This document shows positions 8,722 through 15,369 of a DNA stretch of 46,118 nt, in pieces. The position numbers and the translations under genes are program-made. Within the stretch, counting starts at the first letter, position 1. Every line of letters begins with the position of its first letter. The stretch comes from Clostridiales bacterium (GTDB taxonomy: Bacteria; Bacillota; Clostridia; Christensenellales; Aristaeellaceae): the NCBI GenBank assembly GCA_012837965.1, contig DUQF01000001.1, positions 1 through 46,118 of the forward strand. Reading direction: 5' to 3'. The notes under the pieces were generated by a model. That model was not told the DNA's origin. It ran no database searches and worked only from the letters and a program-made list of their open reading frames with translations.

Positions 8722-8762
8722 ACAAAAACAGCCGCTGATACGCTTTCTTGTATCAACGGCCG
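8722..8762 (-). terminator. Intrinsic terminator of the tRNA cluster
   Basis: On the minus strand a stem (8750-8760 with 8731-8741, one G-U pair) is followed by GTTTTTGT. It lies 9 bases beyond the CCA end of tRNA-Tyr. Confidence 0.75.
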
Positions 8763-8770
8763 TTTTCTGT

Positions 8771-8855
<85 letters not shown>

Positions 8856-8858
8856 GTA

Positions 8859-8934
8859 TGGAGCTGGTGAAGGGACTCGAACCCGCAACCTGCTGATTAC
8901 AAATCAGCTGCTCTGCCAATTGAGCTACACCAGC
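8859..8934 (-). tRNA. tRNA-Thr (TGT)
   Basis: A 76-nt tRNA with CCA encoded. The acceptor stem pairs 8934-8928 with 8869-8863. The anticodon loop TTTGTAA places TGT at 8901-8899. Confidence 0.93.
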
Positions 8935-8956
8935 ACCTTGCCCAACAGCAGGGAAA

Positions 8957-9033
8957 TGGCGACCCGGAAGGGGCTCGAACCCTCGACCTCCAGCGTGACA
9001 GGCTGGCATTCTAACCAACTGAACTACCGGGCC
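8957..9033 (-). tRNA. tRNA-Asp (GTC)
   Basis: A 77-nt tRNA with CCA encoded and discriminator G. The acceptor stem pairs 9033-9027 with 8967-8961 (one G-U). The anticodon loop CTGTCAC gives GTC at 8999-8997. Confidence 0.93.
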
Positions 9034-9039
9034 GCATGG

Positions 9040-9116
9040 TGGTGGGCCTTCAGGGACTTGAACCCCGGACCAACCGGTTATGAGCCGGCCGCTCTGACCA
9101 ACTGAGCTAAAGGCCC
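9040..9116 (-). tRNA. tRNA with CAT anticodon, probably tRNA-Ile2 (lysidine type)
   Basis: A 77-nt tRNA with CCA encoded. The acceptor stem pairs 9116-9110 with 9050-9044, and CAT is at 9082-9080. It has a paired first base (G1-C72), so it is not an initiator. The 5' half (GGGCCTTTAGCTCAGTTGG) and the anticodon arm resemble, from memory, the B. subtilis tRNA-Ile2 that TilS modifies, more than elongator Met tRNA. Elongator tRNA-Met remains possible. Confidence 0.88.
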
Positions 9117-9131
9117 AACTCAATAAAAAAG

Positions 9132-9206
9132 TGGTGACCCCGAGGGGAATCGAACCCCTGTTACCGCCGTGAAAGGGCGGTGTCTTGACCGCTTGACCAC
9201 GGGGCC
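9132..9206 (-). tRNA. tRNA-Glu (TTC)
   Basis: A 75-nt tRNA with CCA encoded. The acceptor stem pairs 9206-9200 with 9142-9136. The anticodon loop CTTTCAC gives TTC at 9173-9171. Confidence 0.93.
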
Positions 9207-9239
9207 ATCCTTGTTAAATTGATACCTTCACCTAAAAAA

Positions 9240-9316
9240 TGGTCGGGGTGAAGGGATTCGAACCCCCGGCCCCATGCTCCCAAAGCACGTACGCTACCAG
9301 ACTGCGCTACACCCCG
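9240..9316 (-). tRNA. tRNA-Pro (TGG)
   Basis: A 77-nt tRNA with CCA encoded. The acceptor stem pairs 9316-9310 with 9250-9244. The anticodon loop TTTGGGA gives TGG at 9282-9280. It is the first gene of the cluster, nearest the promoter. Confidence 0.93.
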
Positions 9317-9344
9317 AAGGTTGCCGCAAGAAGCGGCGAGTAGT

Positions 9345-9373
9345 ATATTACTAAATATTTATTTGCCTGTCAA
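9345..9373 (-). promoter_or_regulatory. Strong promoter of the tRNA cluster
   Basis: On the minus strand TTGACA (9373-9368), a 17-bp spacer and TAATAT (9350-9345). It lies about 30 bp upstream of tRNA-Pro. Confidence 0.85.
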
Positions 9374-9451
9374 GCCCTAAAATTGTTTTTTTATTTTTAT
9401 TCAGAGCTTGTGCTTTTATGGTATACTGTTTTTGAGGAAGGAGGGATTGCT

Positions 9452-10099
9452 ATGGCGTTTTTCGCAAAGAAAAAGCTCACCGTCCCCAAGGACGCAGATA
9501 CCAATAAGCTCTTGCAATTGGCAAGGGAAACCGACGACCCCACCTTTCAGCATAAGCTCTTGTTAAGGGCGGAAATCCTGTCCCCCGAATCCTTGCAGGT
9601 GCAAAAAGCCTTGCTTATGCTGGGTAGACTTTATGAGCGAAAGCAAAATATAGGCGACTTTAGCCTAATTAAATGCCATATGCTTGATGCCTTTGATCAC
9701 CCCCAAAACTATACCGATGAAATTTTACGGGCTAAAACCCGGGAAATTTTTGACCATCCCCGCCTACATAAATGCCTTGAACTTGCCAAAAACCCCGACG
9801 CTTTTATGCAAGAATATTTGGACGAGATTTGCCGGCAATACATTTTCCTGTTTATCGCCGGTTCAAGCAGCCGCTCCCCATCGCTTTTTGGTATCCGCCT
9901 TGGCAAAGGAACCAATGACAGGCTCGCAGCTTACATGGCCGATATATTAAGGCGCATACTTTTATCTCCCTACCTTGAAATAAAGGAGCAGTTGCTACTT
10001 GCAAAAACCTTTTACAAGGCCTGCTATTCTTTTTTTGATGGCGGGGTAAACAAGCTTCACGGCCTGTTGGGCGAGGAGATTCTCAAAAGGCTGGCCTAA
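9452..10099 (+). CDS. Conserved-looking cytoplasmic protein of unknown function
   Basis: The 215-residue protein has no signal peptide or membrane segment. It is predicted to be mostly helical, with a TPR-like first third (L-L-Q-L-A-R-E-T-D-D-P-T-F-Q-H, then L-L-L-R-A-E-I-L-S-P). I do not recognise a family. AAGGAGG at 9438-9444 fixes the start at 9452, and TATACT at 9422-9427 could be its -10 element. An anchored protein of unknown function follows 50 bases downstream and may be in the same operon as the ABC exporter beyond it. Confidence 0.7.
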   Translation: MAFFAKKKLTVPKDADTNKLLQLARETDDPTFQHKLLLRAEILSPESLQVQKALLMLGRLYERKQNIGDFSLIKCHMLDAFDHPQNYTDEILRAKTREIFDHPRLHKCLELAKNPDAFMQEYLDEICRQYIFLFIAGSSSRSPSLFGIRLGKGTNDRLAAYMADILRRILLSPYLEIKEQLLLAKTFYKACYSFFDGGVNKLHGLLGEEILKRLA

Positions 10100-10149
10100 G
10101 GCTGTCTCAACTCATTTTAATGAAACCTAAACAATCTTTGAGGATCTTC

Positions 10150-10671
10150 ATGAAAAAAATACCCCTGATACTTTTAGCTATTCTTCTGATTTGCGTTTTC
10201 TGCCTCTATGCCCTCATGCAAAAGGACGAGGGCGCCGATCGCAACTACATTGTGCAAAGCGCGCAGACAACCCTTGCCCCTCTATCACCTGTTTCAAGCA
10301 ACCAAGCAAAAGAGCTGGTAAGCGCCTTTTCAAAAACTGCTCCCCTCCCCGCTACTATTCACTTAGGCAGGGTGGAAGAAAGCAGCTACCAAGGGCAGCG
10401 GGTGCGCATTTTAACCGTAGCGGGCGATACGGTCACCATCAGGGGCGTGACGCCCCTGTTGGCTGCTCCTCTTGTCCGGACAAAAGGCGCTTCATTTGTT
10501 TCATCCCCACTTTCACTGTTTGGTTATTCGCTCTTGTCGGCACAAAAAGATGGGCAATTTATTTATTACCTAACCACGGAGGACGCCGCTTTTGAAATAA
10601 GCGTCATCACCTCCTCCTCTGTAGAAGCAAAGGAAGTTTTATCTTCTTTGCAATTGATATCAACCGATTAA
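10150..10671 (+). CDS. Membrane-anchored protein of unknown function
   Basis: The 173-residue product has an N-terminal membrane anchor or uncleaved signal (about residues 4-21) followed by an extracytoplasmic domain of mixed strands. No family recognised. The chosen ATG (10150) has TGAGGA 6 bases upstream; an in-frame ATG at 10120 has none. The ABC exporter gene starts 19 bases after its stop, which suggests co-expression. Confidence 0.65.
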   Translation: MKKIPLILLAILLICVFCLYALMQKDEGADRNYIVQSAQTTLAPLSPVSSNQAKELVSAFSKTAPLPATIHLGRVEESSYQGQRVRILTVAGDTVTIRGVTPLLAAPLVRTKGASFVSSPLSLFGYSLLSAQKDGQFIYYLTTEDAAFEISVITSSSVEAKEVLSSLQLISTD

Positions 10672-10690
10672 ATAAACGAAAGGATTGTCT

Positions 10691-12457
10691 ATGTCACCCA
10701 GTCCCAAAAAGCGCGGATATATCCGCCGCCTCTTGCCTTATTTTAAAAAATATCGAAAAATTCTGCTGCTTGACCTTTTGTGCGCAGCGCTAAGTACGGT
10801 ATTCTCTTTGGTCTATCCCCTGATCGTCAGCTCCATAACAGACAGAGCCATTGCCGATATTACGCAAATTACTGTCAGTTGGATTTTGCCCATGGGCGCT
10901 CTTTACCTTTTTTTAGTGTTGCTTGAAGCGGGCGCCTCTTACTATATGCAGGCGCAGGGTCATATCATGGGCGCCATGATCGAAACCGACATGCGCTATA
11001 ACCTGTTTGGTCATTTGCAGGGGCTCTCCTTTAACTACTATTCAAACGCCAAAATCGGGCAAATTATGTCCCGGCTGACCACCGACCTGTTTGATATCAC
11101 CGAGTTTGCCCATCACGGACCGGAAAACTTGGTAGTTGCAGGCTTTCAGTTGACGGTGTCCTTTATTATTTTGCTGAATGTCAACGTCCCCTTAACCCTG
11201 ATTATTTTCGCCCTGATTCCGCTAACGGTTATGACGACCATCTTTTTTAACCTTCGGCTGCGCACGGCCTTTCGCGCCTACCGCCACCAAGTGGGTGAAA
11301 TTAACGCCCAAGCCGAAGACACCCTGCTTGGCATCCGGGTGGTACAGTCTTTTACCAATGAAGATATTGAAATTGACAAGTTTGAAGAAGGCAACCAAAG
11401 GTTTTTGGATATCAAGAAAAAACAATACCATGCCATGGCCGGCTATGGCGCTACCCATCGCACTTTAAACGGGCTAATGCGCATTGTGGTAGTCATAGGC
11501 GGTGCCTTTTTTTTGGCCAAGGGCAAAATTACCCCTGGAGACTATGCCGCTTACCTGCTGTATATTAACACGCTGCTTGCTTCCATCACGCAGCTCGTTA
11601 ATTTTTCCGAGCAGTTCCAGCGAGGCACCACCGCCTTGGAGCGCTATTTTAGTGTCATGGATACCCCGCATGGCATCAAAGACCTGCCGGGCGCAAAGGA
11701 GTTAAAAACCGTCAAAGGTACGCTCACCTTTGAAAATATCGATTTTTCTTATCCCGGCACGAAGGCTATGGTTTTAAGCAACCTGTCTATGACAGTAGAG
11801 GCCGGACAGTCCGTTGCCTTGGTCGGCCCCTCAGGCTCGGGAAAAACAACGCTCTTTAACCTCATTCCCCGCTTTTGGGAACCCACCAAGGGACGGGTTC
11901 TCATTGACGGGCAGGATGTGCGCAACTTCACACTAAAGAGTTTGCGTGGCCAAATCGGCATCGTGCAGCAGGATGTGTACTTATTTTCGGGAACCATCTT
12001 TGACAACATTGTTTATGGCCGCCCGGAAGCTGATATGGACGAGGTAATCGAAGCCGCCAAAATGGCAGGGGCGCACGAATTCATTTCCGAATTGCCCGAC
12101 GGCTACCACACCTATGTGGGTGAAAGGGGCATTAAGCTATCAGGCGGGCAAAAGCAACGTATTTCCATCGCCCGCGTATTCCTGAAAAACCCACCCATCC
12201 TGCTGCTTGATGAGGCAACCAGCTCCCTTGATAATGAAAGTGAATTTTTGGTGCAGCAAAGCCTTGAGCGTTTAGCCCACGGCCGCACCACCCTGACCAT
12301 TGCCCATCGTTTAAGTACCATTCGCAATGCCGACCGTATCTGGGTTCTCACCGAAAATGGTCTTGAAGAGAGCGGAACACACGACCAATTATTAGCGCTT
12401 GACGGCGTTTATGCCAATCTCTACCATCAATCACAGCGCACAAACGAGGTTACGTAA
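10691..12457 (+). CDS. ABC transporter, fused permease and ATPase (MsbA/LmrA type exporter)
   Basis: The 588-residue half-transporter has six membrane helices in the first 320 residues, then a nucleotide-binding domain. The Walker A motif G-P-S-G-S-G-K-T-T, the signature L-S-G-G-Q-K-Q-R, the Walker B I-L-L-L-D-E-A-T-S and the switch His in I-A-H-R-L-S are all intact. Such half-transporters dimerise to export drugs, lipids or peptides. The homodimer is expected because no partner gene of the same kind lies nearby. The start at 10691 has AAAGGA 6 bases upstream; a TTG two codons earlier is less likely. The beta-CASP gene follows after 14 bases. Confidence 0.9.
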   Translation: MSPSPKKRGYIRRLLPYFKKYRKILLLDLLCAALSTVFSLVYPLIVSSITDRAIADITQITVSWILPMGALYLFLVLLEAGASYYMQAQGHIMGAMIETDMRYNLFGHLQGLSFNYYSNAKIGQIMSRLTTDLFDITEFAHHGPENLVVAGFQLTVSFIILLNVNVPLTLIIFALIPLTVMTTIFFNLRLRTAFRAYRHQVGEINAQAEDTLLGIRVVQSFTNEDIEIDKFEEGNQRFLDIKKKQYHAMAGYGATHRTLNGLMRIVVVIGGAFFLAKGKITPGDYAAYLLYINTLLASITQLVNFSEQFQRGTTALERYFSVMDTPHGIKDLPGAKELKTVKGTLTFENIDFSYPGTKAMVLSNLSMTVEAGQSVALVGPSGSGKTTLFNLIPRFWEPTKGRVLIDGQDVRNFTLKSLRGQIGIVQQDVYLFSGTIFDNIVYGRPEADMDEVIEAAKMAGAHEFISELPDGYHTYVGERGIKLSGGQKQRISIARVFLKNPPILLLDEATSSLDNESEFLVQQSLERLAHGRTTLTIAHRLSTIRNADRIWVLTENGLEESGTHDQLLALDGVYANLYHQSQRTNEVT

Positions 12458-12471
12458 ATAAGGAGAATTGT

Positions 12472-14061
12472 ATGTACCTATCCTTTATCGGGGCAGCCCG
12501 GGAAGTAACCGGCTCCTGCTACCTGCTTGAAGCCGCCGGAAAAACCCTGCTCATTGACCGGGGCATGGAACAGGGAAAGGACGTGTATGAAAATGTTCCC
12601 CTGCCCATGGAAGAAAGCAAAATAGACGCGGTCATCCTGACCCATGCGCACATCGACCACTCGGGGCTGTTGCCCTTGCTTTATAAAAACGGCTTTCGGG
12701 GCACGGTTTACGCAACGCCTGCCACCATTGAGCTAAGCGAAATTATGCTGCGGGATTCCGCCTACATTCAGGAAATGGAAACCGAGTGGCAAAACCGCAA
12801 GCGACTCCGGTCAGGTTTGGAACCCTTGGAGCCCCTCTACACCCAAGAGGACGCCGCAGGGCTTTGTACTCTGATGCGCCCCGCAAGCTACGAACAGTAT
12901 ATTGAAATTTTTCCGGACATTGCTCTAAAAATGGTGGACGCCGGTCACCTGTTCGGCTCAGCCTCCATCATGCTTAAATTAACGGAGGAGGGAACCACTA
13001 AGCGCCTCATTTTTTCCGGCGATATCGGTAACCTTAACCAACCCATCATCAAAGACCCCCGCTACATTGACCGGGGCGACTATGTGGTGATGGAATCCAC
13101 CTACGGCGACAGGCTGCACGGACCACGCCCCGATTATCTCAGCGACTTAGCCGATTGCCTGCAGACCACCTTTGACAGGGGCGGACATGTGGTGATTCCC
13201 TCCTTCGCAGTGGGGCGTACGCAGGAATTGCTGTACTTTTTCAGGGAAATTAAAGAAAAAGAATTGATCCATGGCCATGACGGCTTCAAGGTGTATTTGG
13301 ATAGCCCCCTTGCTATCAGAGCCACCGAAATTTTCAATGAAACGGGCGCTCCTTTCTTTGATGATGAGATGAACGCTCTGATTCAAAGCGGCGTGAATCC
13401 CCTGCAGTTTGAAGGGCTGACGCTCACCCTGACGCCGGAAGAATCCAAGCTGATTAACCAGGTGAGAGAGCCTGCAGTCATTATTTCGGCAAGCGGTATG
13501 TGCGAAGCCGGGCGTATCCGCCACCACTTAAAGCACAACCTCTTCCGCCCGGAATGCACGGTGTTGTTTGTAGGCTACCAAAGCGTCGGCACCTTGGGGC
13601 GCAGGCTGGCCGATGGGGAAAAAGAAGTGCGCCTGTTTAACGAAGACATTGTCGTGCGGGCGGAAATCCGCACCCTGAAAGCCATGAGCGGCCATGCCGA
13701 TCAAAACGGGCTTGAAACCTGGGCGCTGGCCTTTAATCCGCCGCCCACAAGGTACTTTATTACCCACGGCGATGAAGATTCCGCCCTGGCCTTTGAAAAT
13801 TTGCTAAAAGAAAAGGGCCTCGCCACTTCCGTCCCCTATTCGGGTGATGCGTGGGATTTGGCTGTTGACCAAATGGTTCTACAGGGTTCAAGAGAACCTG
13901 CCAAAAAAATCAAAAAGAAAGCGGTCAAAAAACAAAGATATATTCAATCGGCCGCGAGCACCTTGGAAAAACTGCTATCTGCCGCCCAAGGCTGGAAACG
14001 CTCCAAGCGGGAACGTTTTGAAAAAGAGGTGGTGGACCTGCTCAGCCGCTGGGACAAGTAG
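12472..14061 (+). CDS. Beta-CASP metallo-beta-lactamase, probable RNA-processing nuclease
   Basis: The 529-residue protein begins directly with the metallo-beta-lactamase fold (F-I-G-A-A-R-E-V-T-G-S). The zinc motif H-A-H-I-D-H is at 58-63. A D-A-G-H motif follows near 162-165 and S-G-D-I-G near 183-187; the beta-CASP region has P-S-F-A-V-G-R-T-Q-E, the S-A-S-G-M-C-E motif and a late S-G-H-A-D-Q, matching the CPSF73-like YSH1 family. The tail after about residue 470 is an added Lys-rich segment that may bind RNA. Bacterial members are thought to act as ribonucleases. An AAGGAGA ribosome site precedes the ATG, and spacing of 14 bases from the ABC exporter implies one transcript. Confidence 0.88.
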   Translation: MYLSFIGAAREVTGSCYLLEAAGKTLLIDRGMEQGKDVYENVPLPMEESKIDAVILTHAHIDHSGLLPLLYKNGFRGTVYATPATIELSEIMLRDSAYIQEMETEWQNRKRLRSGLEPLEPLYTQEDAAGLCTLMRPASYEQYIEIFPDIALKMVDAGHLFGSASIMLKLTEEGTTKRLIFSGDIGNLNQPIIKDPRYIDRGDYVVMESTYGDRLHGPRPDYLSDLADCLQTTFDRGGHVVIPSFAVGRTQELLYFFREIKEKELIHGHDGFKVYLDSPLAIRATEIFNETGAPFFDDEMNALIQSGVNPLQFEGLTLTLTPEESKLINQVREPAVIISASGMCEAGRIRHHLKHNLFRPECTVLFVGYQSVGTLGRRLADGEKEVRLFNEDIVVRAEIRTLKAMSGHADQNGLETWALAFNPPPTRYFITHGDEDSALAFENLLKEKGLATSVPYSGDAWDLAVDQMVLQGSREPAKKIKKKAVKKQRYIQSAASTLEKLLSAAQGWKRSKRERFEKEVVDLLSRWDK

Positions 14062-14102
14062 CCCCGTTTCTTTTCAAAAACAGGATTTATACAATTTTCT
14101 AC

Positions 14103-14132
14103 TTGACACGTTATTTTATCCCATGATAGCAT
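14103..14132 (+). promoter_or_regulatory. Likely promoter of the methionine-uptake operon
   Basis: Consensus TTGACA at 14103-14108 with a weaker -10, TAGCAT at 14127-14132 (18-bp spacer). The transcript would begin near 14139, ten bases before the leader-peptide ribosome site. Confidence 0.55.
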
Positions 14133-14162
14133 GACTCTAATCTTAGCCAAGGAGGTAGACCC

Positions 14163-14252
14163 ATGGTCAATCGTTCCGTCATGATGATGATGATGCGCGG
14201 CATGCGGATGTGCATGACCGATTTTTTGCCGTGTGTCTGTATGGGCGGATAA
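14163..14252 (+). CDS. Methionine/cysteine-rich leader peptide (29 residues)
   Basis: This short frame has a perfect AAGGAGG site (14149-14155) 7 bases before its ATG. It encodes 29 residues, ten of them Met: the start, a run of five at residues 7-11, then 14, 16, 18 and 27. Cys occurs at 17, 24 and 26. It ends 21 bases before an intrinsic terminator, and the operon beyond encodes a methionine ABC importer. Size, position and residue bias are those of an attenuator leader peptide, like those known for trp, his, leu and thr. The codons for residues 24-26 (14232-14240) can pair with 14277-14284 in the terminator. No SAM riboswitch or T-box core is visible in this leader. Translation and regulation are inferred. 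Confidence 0.8.
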   Translation: MVNRSVMMMMMRGMRMCMTDFLPCVCMGG

Positions 14253-14273
14253 ACCCACCAACCTCCTTCCGTT

Positions 14274-14302
14274 AGGACAGCACAGGCTGTCCTTCTTTTT
14301 TT
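14274..14302 (+). terminator. Leader terminator (attenuator) before metQ
   Basis: A perfect 8-bp stem (14274-14281 with 14286-14293), a 4-base loop and a T-rich tract (14293-14302). It lies between the Met-rich leader frame and metQ, so full termination would silence the operon. Confidence 0.85.
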
Positions 14303-14317
14303 GAAAGGAAAAAAGCC

Positions 14318-14371
14318 ATGTTCAAAAGAGCGCCCATCGGGGTAAAGGATCGAATGTGCCCTTCCCCTTAA
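14318..14371 (+). CDS. Possible second mini-frame in the metQ leader (17 codons)
   Basis: After the attenuator a 17-residue frame starts at 14318, 8 bases after AAAGGA, and contains a Met-Cys pair at residues 13-14. A weak GC-rich hairpin overlaps its 3' half. It could be a second control element or chance; the ribosome site is only moderate. Confidence 0.25.
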   Translation: MFKRAPIGVKDRMCPSP

Positions 14372-14421
14372 AAAGCTGAAATGATAAACAAAAATAATGA
14401 TTAATAAAAAAGGAGAACACC

Positions 14422-15330
14422 ATGAAAAATTTCACCAAAAAGGCCCTTTCACTTATCTTGGCCGCCCTTATCGCCCTGTCGCTAACGTCCGTCTATGCGG
14501 ATACCCTGCAAATTGGCATTCCCGATGACGCCCGCAATCTCCCCCGGGGGATTAAGTTGCTCGAAACCGCCGGTTTTATCAAGGTAAATCCCGAAGCCGG
14601 CTATGCGCCCGAACTCGCCGACATTACTGAATACCTGTACAATATCGAGATTGTCCCCTTAGCCGCCAACACCCTCCCTTCGGTGCTTGAAGACTTTGCC
14701 GGCGCCGCCATCAATGGCACCTACGCGACCAGCGCCGGACTTGTCCCTTCCCGTGATGGTCTAATCATTGAAAAGCAGTCCGAGGGCGGGGACAATCCCT
14801 ACATCAACATCATTGCCTCCCGTACCGCCGATAAGGACAACGAAATCTTTCAAAAGATTGTGGAGGTTTATCAAACTCAGTTGGTCGCAGAATATATGCT
14901 TATTCGCTACGAGGAATCTTTTTTTCCCGCCTTTGAATACGATAGCAACCTAACACTAACCCAAGAAGAAGTGGATGAAATTACCGCCTATCGCTCCAAT
15001 CCCGAAGGCAAAACCACCGTTTCCGTAGGTGTCTGCGGCTCCCAAAATGATTACTGGTATGCCGTACAAAAACTGCTTGACGAACAAAACGCAAACATTT
15101 ATATTAAATTGGTCGAATTTGAAGGCGGCTATACCCTTCCCAACGACGCGCTGAACGCAGGCGAGATTGACTTGAACGCCTTTCAGCACAAAAATTATCT
15201 CAACGGAGAATGCGAAAAATTCGGCTATGACATTGTAGCCATTGGCGATACCCTGATTGCTCCGCTGACCCTGTATTCTAAGAACTTTGAGTCCATTGAC
15301 GCCATCAAGGAAGCCGCCGGCGCAAAATAA
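14422..15330 (+). CDS. metQ: MetQ/NlpA-type methionine-binding protein, circularly permuted
   Basis: The 302-residue protein has a signal peptide cleaved after V-Y-A (residue 26), with no lipobox Cys. Residues 28-160 match what is normally the C-terminal half of MetQ: I-G-I-P-D-D-A-R-N, D-I-T-E, the A-A-I-N-G-T-Y-A motif and N-P-Y-I-N-I-I. Residues 161-197 form a new linker. Residues 198-302 match the normal N-terminal half: V-S-V-G-V, the V-E-F-x-x-x-Y-T-L-P-N-D-A-L core, G-E-I-D-L-N-A-F-Q-H-K-N-Y-L, and L-Y-S-K-N-F-E-S-I-D. The protein stops exactly where the usual order would continue into the I-P-N-D segment. Both lobes and the known motif set are therefore present in swapped order. AAGGAGA sets the start. 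It is the first structural gene of the operon, with metN and metI following. Confidence 0.9.
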   Translation: MKNFTKKALSLILAALIALSLTSVYADTLQIGIPDDARNLPRGIKLLETAGFIKVNPEAGYAPELADITEYLYNIEIVPLAANTLPSVLEDFAGAAINGTYATSAGLVPSRDGLIIEKQSEGGDNPYINIIASRTADKDNEIFQKIVEVYQTQLVAEYMLIRYEESFFPAFEYDSNLTLTQEEVDEITAYRSNPEGKTTVSVGVCGSQNDYWYAVQKLLDEQNANIYIKLVEFEGGYTLPNDALNAGEIDLNAFQHKNYLNGECEKFGYDIVAIGDTLIAPLTLYSKNFESIDAIKEAAGAK

Positions 15331-15369
15331 CCCCTTCAACCATTCCATATAAAGCGAGGCACCTCCACC

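Noticed and set aside
13944-14261. Minus-strand frame opposite the Met-rich leader with a His run
   Set aside because: It is the complement of the ATG repeat, without a ribosome site, and overlaps the 3' end of the beta-CASP gene.
14132-14421. SAM riboswitch or methionine T-box in the metQ leader
   Set aside because: I searched by eye for the T-box core (GGTGGNACCGCG) and for the SAM-I core and found neither; the leader is explained better by the peptide frame and terminator.
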